Made by a program: the position numbers and the translations under genes
Assembly: GCA_007922225.1 (NCBI GenBank)
Contig: ML679966.1
Span: 51,547,583 to 51,611,582, forward strand
Source of the DNA: Emydura subglobosa
Lineage: Eukaryota > Chordata > Testudines > Chelidae
Length of the DNA: 64,000 nucleotides
Direction of reading: 5' to 3'
The notes under the pieces: generated by a model
Seen by the model: the letters and a program-made list of their open reading frames with translations, nothing else
Told to the model about the DNA's origin: nothing
Database searches by the model: none
In this document: one piece after another, positions 1 to 10,639 of the stretch
Layout: every line of letters starts with the position of its first letter
Position numbering within the stretch: the first letter of the stretch is position 1

Positions 1-900
1 TATTCTGTTTAAAGACATGCCACATTTTATAACCTATAAGGAACAAGAAATACCTGTTTTTAATACTTACTGATAACCTACAAAAATAATAGAAAAATAA
101 TACAAAAACAACAATCCAGGCATTTTTGTAGCTTGTGAGGATTAATTTTTCCATCCCACCCTTAAATTTGAAATTTATATCCGTGAAATCTCAGGTTCTC
201 ATACATCAAAGATTTTTGGTGCATTTTATACAACACAATTGTCAGAAAAACTTTTAAATAACTTATTGAATTGCATATTATAAATGTAAATAGGATGCAA
301 ACTGTTTTACATAATACTTTATATTTTCCCCACATTTGATTACAGAGACAGGAAATGCTATGAATAAATACTCGACACCTGCATATTAACAATATTCATT
401 TTGAAAACATGCATTTTAAAAACTAATACACTGTCAAAAGCCAGGAGGGATGAGTAAAAGAGACCAAATACGCCGCATATTAAGAAGAGTTTTGCCTGAG
501 TAAATCGAGAAGTATCTTCTGATCTGCAGGAGCTTCCATCTCATTTCATAAGTAAATTACTGTATTATCATTCATATCATAGTCAGTTTCTTTGGAAACC
601 TTCATTCAGTGACCAACGACCATCCATCTTTCAGGTGCTGCATAATTCTTGTGACAATTAATTTTTGCCTTTGATAAGCCAGCCTCCAGAGCCAACTATT
701 TATAGCTCCCATTATTGTTAAATCACTAAATTCTCCAAGAGCCCTAAGAATTGAATAAATACAACTGCTCATGCTATCTATATGGAGTTTCAGTTTTAAA
801 AATGCCAGTTATTTTTGCACATGAAACACTGAACAGTGTCTTTTCTGGTGGTTTTTTTTAATAAGCTTTCACCACTTTTTATTTATTTTTAACCATTCAG
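1..900. other. AT-rich sequence, nothing recognised
   Basis: No repeat family, splice-bounded frame or RNA gene was recognised. The 76-codon ORF at 162-392 lacks coding character. Confidence 0.4.
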
Positions 901-916
901 ACTTAAGCATTGTGGG

Positions 917-987
917 CTCAGCTGGTATAAATTGAGTCACTCCAATAAAGCCAAAGGAACTATATTGATTGATACCAGAATCCGGCT
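917..987. repeat. Short palindromic repeat
   Basis: CAGCTGGTATAAATTGAGTCACTCC and GGAACTATATTGATTGATACCAG are inverted arms around an AATAAAGCCAAA centre. Confidence 0.6.
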
Positions 988-989
988 CT

Positions 990-1789
990 CTTACATTACT
1001 GCCAGTTTTACCTGCCTTCACTCCAACTAATCTCCCAACTGCCTTAACCACATCCACTTCCTACTGTAGCCCCATGAATCTCTTTCAATTACCTCCTTCT
1101 TAATACATAACCCTCAGTAATTCTTTCCATCCAAAGCCTTCTAAATCCTTCTAGTATTTTTTTTTTCTTTTTTAAAACTTAACTAATTGTAGAAGCATTT
1201 GTAACTCTTTGAAATCATACTTCTGAATGTACTGTGGTATGTTGACTCTGAGGGCTAGAGTTTCTAAGCAGCTTTCAAAATAATGAGATTTGTGTGCAAG
1301 GCTCCCATGGACTGCTTTGAAGATTTACTCTTTATAGTTAAAAAGTTTTTGAAGAATCGGTTTCTTTGTGATGTTCTCTTGTAAACAGTATGCCAAAGCA
1401 TGCAGTCTTTTTGGTGAAGATTTTTCCCAAGATATTCCACTTTTGGTTGCATATGTTGCACTTTTATAACAATACAACTTTCTAACATAAGGATGTAGCA
1501 TCTTTTCATCTGATATAATGTGTAGTTTTGATGCCAGATTTGCCTGCAGTCTGCTTTCAACCTTGTTGTATAAACATTCCAAAAAGGAGGCTGATACTGC
1601 TTTCTCTGCATATCCAAAGTCTCCATTATCTTTGATAGGAATATGTGATGTATATGCTATATTTCACATTGGCAAACACTTGGATGGTACAAATTTTTAT
1701 TGTTCAACCCTGGAAACTAATGGTGTGATTATTGCAGTAGGATATTTTGCATTTCTATTGCATCTTTCAGTTGCTGATCTCAAGATGTT
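990..1789. other. Unassigned sequence with overlapping ORFs
   Basis: Between 1264 and 1802 both strands have frames of 85-120 codons. The minus-strand frame at 1264-1626 includes PFWNVYTTRLKADCRQIWHQ. No family was recognised; a decayed mobile element is possible. Confidence 0.3.
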
Positions 1790-1955
1790 TTACAAAGATT
1801 AGGTATCACTCCCATTTTAAAGATGGGGGAGGGAGGAAATTGAAGCACAGAAAGGTTAAGTGATTTGCACAATGACAGACAAGTCAGTGGAAGAGATGAG
1901 AATTGAACCTGTTTCCCAGACCCCAACTGAGAATACTAGACTTGCTCACTCAGTT
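1790..1955 (-). mobile_element. MIR (CORE-SINE), minus strand
   Basis: CCCATTTTAAAGATGGGGGA, GAAATTGAAGCACAGAAAGG, TTAAGTGATTTGCACAATG and GAATTGAACCTGTTTCCCAG match the complement of MIR in order. An ancient amniote tRNA-derived SINE. Confidence 0.85.
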
Positions 1956-2110
1956 GAAAGTTGTATCCCAAGTAAAGTTGAACGTCATGCCTGTCATGGG
2001 TCATGTGGTTTTCATGTTTCATTTGTTTTATATGGTATATCCATGACTTTTGACATTGTGGGATTTTCAGATGATGATGAGCAAGAACAAATTGTAATAG
2101 TACAAACTTT

Positions 2111-2236
2111 GGGTTGCATTCTGCCCCTGTTACTCCAGTTCATAAGTATCTTACTTTACAAAATAGTCCCACTAACTTCAATTAACTACTTGTGAAATAA
2201 GGTACTGCTCAGAGAAAGAGTAGCAGAATCTACCCC
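2111..2236. repeat. Short palindromic repeat, near complete
   Basis: Left arm GGGTTGCATTCTGCCCCTGTTAC, centre AGTCCCACTAACTTCAATTAACT, right arm AGTAGCAGAATCTACCCC. The arms are inverted copies that form a long imperfect hairpin. Confidence 0.6.
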
Positions 2237-2276
2237 TTTGAGAGAACAGCCAATAAAACTGAATGGATGTCTAATA

Positions 2277-2335
2277 GGGCCTGATTATGCAATGTGCTGA
2301 GCATCTCATGGGATATGCTTAGCATCACAGCCACC
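2277..2335. repeat. Short palindromic repeat, half copy
   Basis: GGGCCTGATTATGCAATGTGCTGAGCATCT resembles the left arm of the family. Confidence 0.4.
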
Positions 2336-3059
2336 ATTAAATGTTAATAGATGGTGAAGACGCCAAGCACTTCATGGGGCACTCGACAGGTTACAGGATT
2401 AGATCCTTTGAGAGCACAAGATCAGCAGCAACAGTGCAGGGACATAAGGTAAGACTGGTAGAATCTACACACAAACACTATGGTAATGGGGCTGTACAGG
2501 ACAAGGAAGTAAAGGGGAAAAGCGGGCAGCAAGACACCTTTAAGAAATCCTTTAGATGATGGGAAAAATGAACATCTACAAGGACTATATATATGCATAC
2601 AAACAAAGTTACAGTGCTGGTAAGAGAGAGTTCTTGGGTACCTAGCTACTAACAATATGAAAAAAAATCATTTAGAAAAAAAATATGTTTAGAGACCTGA
2701 TTCTGCGGTTTGGTACCCACAAGATTTGTCTGTGGCATTTCGAAATTTCTGCCCTGACTTGTGGGGGATGTGGGAACAGCCATACATAACACAAATCAGC
2801 ACTGTATTTGATCCAGCAGATTGTGCTTGAGTGTAGCAGTCTTTGCGTTTGGTCAGTATTATTTTGCTAAGGTTTGTTTATTTTATTAGTTGTGCCCCTT
2901 TTTATCTGTGTTTTAACAAGGCTATTTGTTTAACCTTGAAGACTCACTGGCTTATTATGCCAAAGAAGGTTGATTCTGCCAATTGGTGACTAGGCACTTG
3001 AATAGATTTAACAAACAAATGATGACTCCTCCATCCCATGCCTGCTGCTGTGTGTTGGT

Positions 3060-3165
3060 TTGCCAACCCCGCAGGATTGTCCTGGAGTCCCCAGGAAATT
3101 AAAGATTCATCTATAATTGAAGATTGTCATGTGATTAAAACCTTCAGGATTATATCAATGTGTGC
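3060..3165. mobile_element. Short MITE-like repeat beginning TTTGCCAACCCC
   Basis: Carries GCAGGATTGTCCTGGAGTCC and then a complementary-looking AACCTTCAGGATTATATC, a partly palindromic repeat of about 105 bp resembling a common sauropsid interspersed family. Boundaries are approximate. Confidence 0.4.
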
Positions 3166-3289
3166 ACCAGCAAATTATGCAGGCAAAACCTGAACCTTAA
3201 ATCCAAAGTTAGCAGTTCCCCAAGGCAAATCAGAAAGACACTCCTTACTTGTTTCAAGACTTTGACTCTTGTTCTTTTTAGAAAGTGCT

Positions 3290-3950
3290 TGTGGTTTTAA
3301 CAGGGCCACCTTTAAAAGAGGCAGGGGATCTTGGGCCAGCCAGCCCTGTCCTGAGGAACAGGTGTTTGGGCCTTAAAGAGGACATCAGCAGACCCAATGG
3401 GGAAGGGGTCAGCTGATTACAGATGATAAGCACCTGATTTTTATAAAGGCTGGAAGAGTTTACTCAAAGTGGAGAGTTACCGGAAGCAGGTTGGAGCCTA
3501 TGGCAAGGTTACTCCCAGAAAGGCAGCCTGTAGAGGACTAATGGAGAGCTGCAGAGAGCAGAAAGATCCCTGCAGACAACCCAGGCAGGGCCTGTTCTAG
3601 GGACAGGGGCTTGCCCTTGGTCACTATGCTGCCCCCCCCCCCTTTTTTTTTCTCTCCTCCATAGCATTGTTCACCCTAGATGGCAAAACTGGTTAGGTTG
3701 CTCTAGCAGGTTGTGGGAAAAGAAGGGAAGCAAGGGGTGAGTGATGTGCTAAATTTGTGTTATTTGGAACAAATAAAGCTGAGGAGTTGCAACAGAGAGC
3801 CTGAACCAGACTCTGGGTGAGGTGTCAGTCCTTGAGCTGAGGGGCCAGGCCCACCTTTTATATCTGTGGGGGAAAATTAGCTGAAAAAGAACTAATTGAG
3901 GTGTATGTCCAAGCAGTTTGCATTCAGCCACAATTACTTTCTTCTGCAAT
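3290..3950 (+). mobile_element. LTR-like block with TATA box and poly(A) signal
   Basis: TATAAA at 3442-3447 and AATAAA at 3772-3777 are spaced about 330 bp apart, as in a retroviral LTR promoter and R region. A C10/T9 homopolymer junction lies at about 3633-3651. No flanking duplication or internal viral genes were found, so a solo LTR is the best guess. Confidence 0.4.
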
Positions 3951-4016
3951 TTCACACCTAAAACTGTACACTCCTGTCTACTTAGCAGCTCTTATGTGAA
4001 ATTGTCAGTCCTCTTA

Positions 4017-5182
4017 TGGCTAGATTTCCTTAGGTGCCGCTGGCATTCATAAAACCACCACTCAGCTGCTTCCTATCTCTGTAGGGCCTAATGTCCTCAA
4101 GGCACTTAAATTTGTGCTGGTGAGTACATGCACAGCCACCTAAATCCTGACACCATTGAACAACTTGGCACCTAACTCAAACCTGAGCCCTGGTGGAATT
4201 CATAAACAAAGCATTCTCCCTCCCCCCACCTATCACATCAGGGGGCCTGATGCAGTAGATGTGTTCAGAGGCTGCCTAAGACCCCACCTACCAGATAGGA
4301 CCCTGTGTGAAACAAAGCTGGAGAGGTGGTGAACCCCTTGTACACGATAGTCCATCCAGGAGGTAGGCGACCCAAGTTCAAATCCTGACTCTGCCTGACT
4401 GGGAGCAGACTTGAACTGAGGTCTCCTTACTTCCCAGTAATGTACTAAGCACTGGGCTATTGAATATTCTGTGGTGGATCACCCTTAGTTTTTCCTGTTG
4501 AACCTGTTCTACTTGGTTTGAAATACTTAAATATTTATTGGAGCAGAGATTGGAACCTGGGATACCAGGTGAGTGCACTAGCCACTAGACTACAGAGTCA
4601 GTCTCCCTCTCTCTGGCTCAATGAATATTTAAGTATTCTTACAAAGTGGAACAGCTTCAACAGAAGTGATTGAGAGCCCCACTCTAGAATAATCTCTAGT
4701 CTAGCCCAGTGTTTAGGGCCCTCTCCTGAGAGGTGGGAGACGATTCAAGTCCCTGCTCTGAATCAGGCAGAGTAAGGATTTAAATCTAGGTCTCCCACAT
4801 TCTGGGTGAGTGCTCTAACCACTGGTCTATTCCTTGAGAGAGGATTTAACAGTCTTTAGGTGCCTGTTTCCAGGTGAGGGTTCACAGCTGTGAATCCTGA
4901 GCAGAGACAGGTTCTCTCTTCAGCTCAGAATTAGGCACCTAACTGCCTTTGAGGGGCAGTGCATAGGCCACACCCCTCTCCAAGACATTGCCAATTGGCT
5001 GGCTTAGGCAGCTCCGTACTCAGCATGATTGCTTCTGTGAATCTTTTTTTAGGTGCCTAACTCCCACCATGTATTGTATAGAGAGCTTGGGTGCCTAATT
5101 TGGAGTTGTGAATTCCACTAGACTGCAGGATCACTAAAAGTCAGGCATTGCGATGGTTAATTCCCCCTTGTGAATCTAGCCC
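4017..5182. mobile_element. 1.17-kb TIR element flanked by TTA (Harbinger-like)
   Basis: Ends are TGGCTAGATT at the left and AATCTAGCCC at the right, inverted, each flanked by TTA (4014-4016 and 5183-5185). A 3-bp TWA duplication fits the PIF/Harbinger superfamily. The body holds repeated GGTGCCTAA and GTGAATC motifs in both orientations and several tRNA-like phrases such as TTCAAATCCTGACTCTGCC, but no transposase. Its right end lies 16 bp from the hAT MITE at 5199. Confidence 0.6.
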
Positions 5183-5198
5183 TTAGTTTCACCTAGCT

Positions 5199-5429
5199 CA
5201 GCAGTTCTCAAACTGTGGGTCAGGACCCCAAAGTGAGGTCACTAGGGCTGATGTTAAACTTGCTGAGGCCTGGAGCCTGAGCCCTCCTGCCCAGGGTTGA
5301 AGCCATTAAAAGCTTTGGTCCCTCCTCACCCAAAGCAGCATGGCACAGGCTCGGGCTTTGTTCCTCCTTCCAGGGGTCATGTAGTAATTTTTGTTTTCAG
5401 AAGGGTGCAATGAAGTTTGAGAACCGCTG
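5199..5429. mobile_element. hAT MITE, 231 bp, with 8-bp target duplication
   Basis: Left end CAGCAGTTCTCAAACT and right end AGTTTGAGAACCGCTG are inverted repeats with one mismatch. The flanks ACCTAGCT (5191-5198) and ACCCAGCT (5430-5437) are an 8-bp duplication with one mismatch. No coding capacity. Confidence 0.88.
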
Positions 5430-5439
5430 ACCCAGCTGA

Positions 5440-6550
5440 TTTGATTATTGATCTTAAAGGGCTAACTTTGAATTCCCTTTTTCTCCCTCCATTTGTTATG
5501 AATACACATTTGGCAGCCAGGAAGAGAGTAGAAAGAGGGTATGACATTTAGGGGACAAGAGGTAGTCTACAAGAGATATCTCCAATATCTTCTTATATAG
5601 CTCTTCCTCCATGGCCTGAATAAAAAATAAACTGAGACAACCGTATCTCACCCTCACCAAAGAAGGGAATCTCATCAATGATCATGCAAACTGACTGACT
5701 TTTGATTGTATGTTATTTGCATGGACTCCAGCCTCCTTTATAACTAGATATTATCCATAAAAAAATTATTAAAAAAAAAAATCCTTATTGGATAACTAGA
5801 TTACTTAAGGGAAGCATTCTCTACTCTCTATTAAGACTCCAGAGACCACCAATTATACAAAGAGTATTAAGGATAATGCTAGCATATTTACATATAAACA
5901 CTTCCCAACTAGCCCCTAGAACCTGAAATTATAGCTCTTACATGTAAAAGGTAGTGGAGTGACTAAGCATTACACTTAATAACTGAGATATACATGTATG
6001 GAATCAGTTATAAATATCAGTTCTGTAATGCACATTTTCTCTATCACCCCCTTCAATCTGTTCCAGTATGTTGTTGTTGTCACATTTAAGATGTCTGTAA
6101 CCATTGATTTCAGTCTTAGTGACCTTCTCATTCAGGGGTGGGGGAAAACAGTGAAGGAAAATGGGATGATGGCAGTGGTATAATCATGCCACTAGTACAA
6201 TTGCTTCTCTGCACACTTCTTAAAGCCTTGTTAAGGTATAGTATTTTTGGATCAAGAGCATTTTCCAAAGTAGGTATGACAGGAACAAAGGAAAGATGGG
6301 AAACTGGAGTCTCTGGGGGCAGATTTAAGATTGTTTGTTTGTGTGACCTTAACTGTGCATTTTCATGCTTTCAAAAGTTTAGGGTTCTTTTAAGTTTAAT
6401 TATTAGTCAGAATTGCTGGGTTCTAATGCTTGGATTTTGTTTTTGTTTGTGACAATATTCTCATAAGGTTTTTTGTGTTTTGTTTTTTATCCTTAAGTTA
6501 CTATTAACGTCTCCTTAACTACTCAAAGATTTTGTCTGGGAATTTAATAT
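5440..6550. other. Unique AT-rich sequence between MITEs and DIRS
   Basis: No gene, RNA or repeat recognised. Confidence 0.4.
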
Positions 6551-6730
6551 TCTTCTTCGAGGAGTATCACTAGGTGCTCCACTTCAGGTAACTGTGTGTC
6601 CTTGCACCTTTTGATAAGAGAATTTCAGCAGCAGTGCACATCTGGGTTGTGCATGTGCTCTCCCCGTCTCGCACTGTTGTTGGCGCCTATCTAGTTCCAT
6701 GCTCCAGACACCCCTCAGTTCCTTCTCAAT
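6551..6730 (+). repeat. Left inverted terminal repeat of the plus-strand DIRS element
   Basis: Begins TCTTCTTCGAGGAGTATCAC and ends near CCCCTCAGTTCCTTCTCAAT. It aligns with gaps to the reverse complement of 11890-12050. Confidence 0.75.
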
Positions 6731-6785
6731 ACCCCTTAGAATAGTTCGTGTTCATCCTTGAGGCTGAACCACTACAGTTCAAGCC

Positions 6786-7490
6786 ATGCCTGGTTCATCA
6801 GGCTTCAAGTGCTGCCTTTCCTGCCAGGAGGCAATCCCGATATCAGACAGACACTCTCAGTGCATCTGGTGCCAAGGTAAGATGTACGTCCCACAGAAGT
6901 GCTCTTACTGCATCAACTTAAAGGCTCATGTCAGGAAGGACAGAAATCTATGTCTTAAACCTATACTGATGAAGAAGTATCTGTACCAGGCATCCAGTCC
7001 TGGACAGCAGACTCCCTCTGGACAACGGTCTCAAACAATCCCTTCTGAAAGACAGCTTTCACCCTCCTCAAAAAGCAAGGCTCACTCTTCCAAACATGTA
7101 GTGAGGAAAAGATCATCAACTTTCCCCTCTTAAAGAGCCATCGAAAAAGAAACTGTCTCCAGCTCGTTCTATGTTCTCGGTACCAACTGCACAGCAGCTG
7201 AGTACATACGAGGCACTGAGATCCTCTGGTACCGTGTGTACTGTAAAAAAGTTAGTGACCACAAGTGGGCAGACACAGAGTCAAGAGGCAAACAGAAGAC
7301 TACCTCCTCCGCCATGATACTGATGGAGCTGCCGAAAGATACAGCATCGATGCATGCTATGGTGCCACCTTCAGATCCCAAAGCACAGAGCTCTCTCACA
7401 TCGGTACCGACAACTGCAATTACAATAGCATCGTTGGCACTGACTACCATCTTGGCACCAAAACCACCAGCACCATATCATTTCCTGCAC
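6786..7490 (+). pseudogene. DIRS gag-like protein, Cys-rich N-terminus, frameshifted
   Basis: The open frame 6786-7133 (115 codons) starts MPGSSGFKCCLSCQEAIP and contains a C-x2-C / C-x2-C / C-x2-C cluster (CCLSC, CIWC, CSYC) resembling the zinc-knuckle-like start of vertebrate DIRS gag proteins. It continues as a Lys/Ser-rich stretch to a stop. Ser/Thr/Pro-rich coding potential carries on in another frame to about 7490, where a TTA trinucleotide run marks the break point. The minus-strand DIRS copy has the cognate start MPSSLVFKCCLTCQEAIP (51715 downwards), which supports the start choice. The function is presumed nucleic-acid binding or particle formation. Confidence 0.6.
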
Positions 7491-7496
7491 CAGGAA

Positions 7497-7516
7497 TTAT
7501 TATTATTATTATTTTT
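7497..7516 (+). repeat. TTA trinucleotide run
   Basis: Six to seven TTA/ATT units followed by a T-run, at the junction between the DIRS gag remnant and the inserted LTR-like block. Confidence 0.8.
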
Positions 7517-7720
7517 CACATAATCATACATCCCACTCATGGGAGGTGTTACCTAGCAGCTCTGTGTTCTTGGGGAACCAGGGCGCAAAACCCCAACTCT
7601 CTCTCTCTGGCTCACCTGAATTACCCCCCCCCCACCAGCCCATGCTTGAACCAGAAACCAAAGGCTGCTTGAACCAGAAACCAAAGGCATTTCAATATGA
7701 AAAGGCAGGGGACACAACTG

Positions 7721-7864
7721 AAACCCTCCCATCAAGGGTGAGGCAACTCCCCATGCCTCATACAAGAGAGACAATTGGAACCCTCCCATCAAAGGTGAGA
7801 CAACTCCCCAGGACACAAATGGAACCCTCCCATCAAGGGTGAGACAACTCCCCATGCCTCATAA
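7721..7864 (+). repeat. Minisatellite, three units of 43-57 bp
   Basis: Three copies of a unit beginning AACCCTCCCATCAAGG and containing ACAACTCCCC start near 7721, 7777 and 7822. Just upstream (about 7646-7688) a 22-bp unit ending GAACCAGAAACCAAAGGC occurs twice. Confidence 0.8.
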
Positions 7865-8761
7865 GCATCTCAGTTAGCACATGAATGAAGAACAGAAGCC
7901 TCATCTACATCGAAGATGGAACACGCACTGAACTCTGGGATTGCTGAAGCAGGGAAGCACTGCATTTTGGGAAATCTCTGCTCTCGATGTAACTGAACTC
8001 ACACCTGTACACACCCAGCTCCGCAGTTATCAGACCATTCTAGTTATTGGTATGCAAAACACTGAAACCTGGTTGCATTGTGAGCCCTCTCTCAAGAAAG
8101 GACGCCCTTCCAGGAATGATCAGCTCCTTTTGTCCAGACATTGTTTATCCATAAACAAACCTGGCATCTACAAATTCCCTATCAAAGCTCAAACCTCTGT
8201 TCTGATGCTTGGATCCAAACTCTGCATCAGTTCCACTGTAACCTGTCTTCTCTTCCTGACTGATCGTGTTGGGGGCTCTGCCAGACTCAAAGCCCTCCAG
8301 ACCCTGAACTGACAAGCCTGTTCCTGGGAACCTCTGAACTGCATGGAGTGGTGAGATCAACCCCCTCCTCCTTCCCCCAACACAACTGATCTCTCTCTCT
8401 CTCTTAGTCCAGGTATAACTTTCTACTTTTGTAATCAAACCTGGGATAGCTTTCTCCAATACCCCAATTGTAATTGTGTAGTATTGTAAGTGTTTGATTG
8501 TTTTTCTCTCCTTGTATGGTATTACTATTAGTATCATAAGTTTTATATACCTAGCAATAAAATAACTGTTATAATCAAGCTGGTTGCCACTTTCTCTCTC
8601 TCTCTCTCCAAACTTTATGTTCTTCCTTTGTGTCCTTGGTCCCTATCTTGCTCTGTAGCAACACTTCTCTTACCTAAGCCAAAGATCCCTGGAGTGCCCA
8701 AAAATCCTATGGGGTTTGCTCATCAAGGGGGTTATTGCTAGAACAATTGTGGTGTAAAGGG

Positions 8762-9038
8762 GTATATGAAGGGGACAGCCAGGAAGTGCTACTCTGCCTA
8801 GCCTATGGGATCCAGGGGCAAATGAGGGTGCAGCTCAAGTGCTGTTTGACCCAGCCTGATCGATTCCAAGGGGCAATTAAGGGGAGTAGCCAAAAAGGTG
8901 CTGTTCTATTCTGCTCTATTCTGGTGTGTTGCACAGGGGCATATAAGGGTAGCCACTGAGAGTGTGGTGTCACCCAGCCTGCTGAGTTCAGGGACATATA
9001 AGGGGTCAGCTGAGAGTGCTGATAGCCCGGTCTGCTCA
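8762..9038 (+). repeat. Degenerate minisatellite, about five units of 55-66 bp
   Basis: Units start near 8762, 8821, 8876, 8942 and 8997. Each has a TATAAGGGG-like head, a GTGCT core, CAGCCTG, and a GGGGCA or GGGACA end. Units differ by substitutions and one insertion (third unit). Confidence 0.7.
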
Positions 9039-9299
9039 GACGCACTAAATTGAGCTGAACTGTGTATGTGTGTGTGTGCGTATCTGTGGGGGGTTGTGCT
9101 GGAGGAACCCAGCCCTGAAAACCTTAGGTCCTGCAGGATACCTCCATTGGGAGAGGGCTTGTAGCCCTATGAACACACAAGTAACACAAGCAGTACATTA
9201 GTAGAATCACACCCCTAGAATCACACCCCTCTTCCAGGAAGGTAACCCTAATAAATGAGCATACCCCAAGGAGAAGGGCAAATCTGGTAACAGAGGTTC

Positions 9300-9620
9300 C
9301 TCAGATTTACTCTGGAGACAGAACATTATCAATACAAAGTTCTACCTTTCAGTCTTTTTGACATCACCACAGGTGTTTTCCAAAATTCTTGCTGTAATGG
9401 CAGTACACCTCCACAGGCAGGGAGTGATAATCTTTCCCTCTCTGGATGATTGCCTGCTAAAGATGCTCTAGACACCTCTCACAGGACAAATTGCCTTCTT
9501 TTCATGGCTGGGATTACAATTAAACAAAGAAAAATCAACACTGACACCGGTACAGAAACTTAACTTCATCTGGGCTCATCTTGATGCTTTGAAGGTCAAA
9601 GTGTTGCTACTACTCAATCT
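9300..9620 (+). pseudogene. DIRS reverse transcriptase, C-terminal fragment
   Basis: The frame starting at 9300 reads LRFTLETEHYQYKVLPF, the family block before the catalytic box. After a frameshift, 9430-9460 reads IIFPSLDDCLLK. The catalytic Y-x-D-D box is here S-L-D-D (9439-9450): the two aspartates remain and the tyrosine is serine. A TAG interrupts shortly after (near 9468). Downstream, KEKSTLTPVQKLNFI-like sequence continues the palm/thumb region. The N-terminal part of the domain is missing, apparently lost around the LTR-like insertion. Confidence 0.7.
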
Positions 9621-9851
9621 GATCTCTACAGTACTGAACAGCCCACAGATATCGGCACGGACCTGCCTCCAATTATTAAGTCATATGGCAGCAACCACAT
9701 TTGTGGTACGACATGCGTGACTTCACATGCGCTGCATTCAGGGTTGGCTAAGAACTGTCTGCATTCCAGAGACTCAGCCTGAACAAGTGCCTCATCCTGC
9801 CGCTCAAAGTCAAAGACTCTCTACACTGGTGGATCCAACCCCACAATATGT

Positions 9852-10600
9852 GTGGGAGTCCCTTTCACACAGATTCCACCTTCAGTGATTCTCACAACAG
9901 ACACCTCTTTGATAGGCTGGGTGGGGGCACACCTACAGCACCACACAATTCAGGGCATACAGTCTCCTTTTGAGACATTGTTACATATAAACCTCCTGGA
10001 AATGCATGCAGTTCACAATGCATTTACACTTCCTGCCCTTGATCGGAAACAAGATCATAAGAGTAATGATGGACAACATTGCCTGTATGTTTTTTATAAA
10101 CTGGCAGGTGGGGGCAAGATCACGTTCCCTATCCACCAAAGCTATGAAACTATGGGACTTGTGTATCTGGCACAATGTCAACATATCAGCCTTGTACCTC
10201 CAAGAATGTCAAAACTCCACAGAGGATACATTGAGCAGAGAATTCTCTCAGGACCACGAGTGGTAAGTAAACAACACAGTCCTGCAGAGCATATTCCGAC
10301 ACTGGGGTCAGCCACCCATAGACCTCTTTGTGCCATCCCAGAATTACAAAAGCCCACAATTCTACTCGAGAGCAGAGTTCAGGTCCCAATCCCTAGGCAA
10401 TGGTTTTCTCATCAAATGGGACATGCCTCCGCTATATGTGTTTCTTCCTATGCCCCTGCTATTGAGGATAACACACAAAATAAAAACCAACAAGGCCAAA
10501 GTCCTCTTGATAGTCCCCACATGGCTCAAACAAACCTGGTACTCGTACTTGTTGAAGATGGTAGTATATACATCGCACTTTCTTCCCCTTCTGCCGAGCC
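9852..10600 (+). pseudogene. DIRS RNase H region and downstream linker, frameshifted
   Basis: In the frame starting at 9852, SVILTTDTSLIGWVGAHL and HINLLEMHAVHNAF carry the first Asp and the Glu expected of RNase H. The frame at 10006 continues with VMMDNIACMFFINWQ, which carries the next Asp, and EDTLSREFSQ. The frame at 10330 (PSQNYKSPQFYSRAEF, then TNKAKVLLIVPTWLKQTW) matches the linker before the recombinase. The 327-codon open frame 9852-10835 runs through noncognate sequence in its middle and is not one real protein. Confidence 0.65.
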
Positions 10601-10639
10601 TTCTATTATAGGATGCCAGACGGGTTTATCACCGAAACC

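Larger units (their letters stand above)
7530..9190 (+). mobile_element. LTR-like insertion inside the DIRS element, boundaries approximate
   Basis: About 1.65 kb unrelated to DIRS separates the gag remnant from the reverse transcriptase remnant. It has a poly(A) signal AATAAA at 8556-8561, CT-rich tracts, and two clusters of tandem repeats (7665-7864 and 8762-9038). The layout resembles a solo LTR of an endogenous retrovirus, with promoter-side minisatellites. TG and CA ends and a clean target duplication could not be fixed. No protein-coding frame was recognised; ORFs here (for example 7553-7855 and 8145-8537) are incidental. Confidence 0.4.

Noticed and set aside
1264..1626. 120-codon minus-strand ORF with two overlapping frames as a gene
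   Set aside because: Three overlapping frames on both strands are equally open and none matches a known family; kept only as unassigned sequence.
4740..4830. tRNA-like sequence (TTCAAGTCCCTGCTCTG) as a tRNA gene
   Set aside because: Only isolated B-box-like words within a TIR element; no A box at the right distance and no cloverleaf.
7721..9038. Tandem repeats as a CRISPR array
   Set aside because: Units are contiguous with no unique spacers, and the genome is vertebrate.
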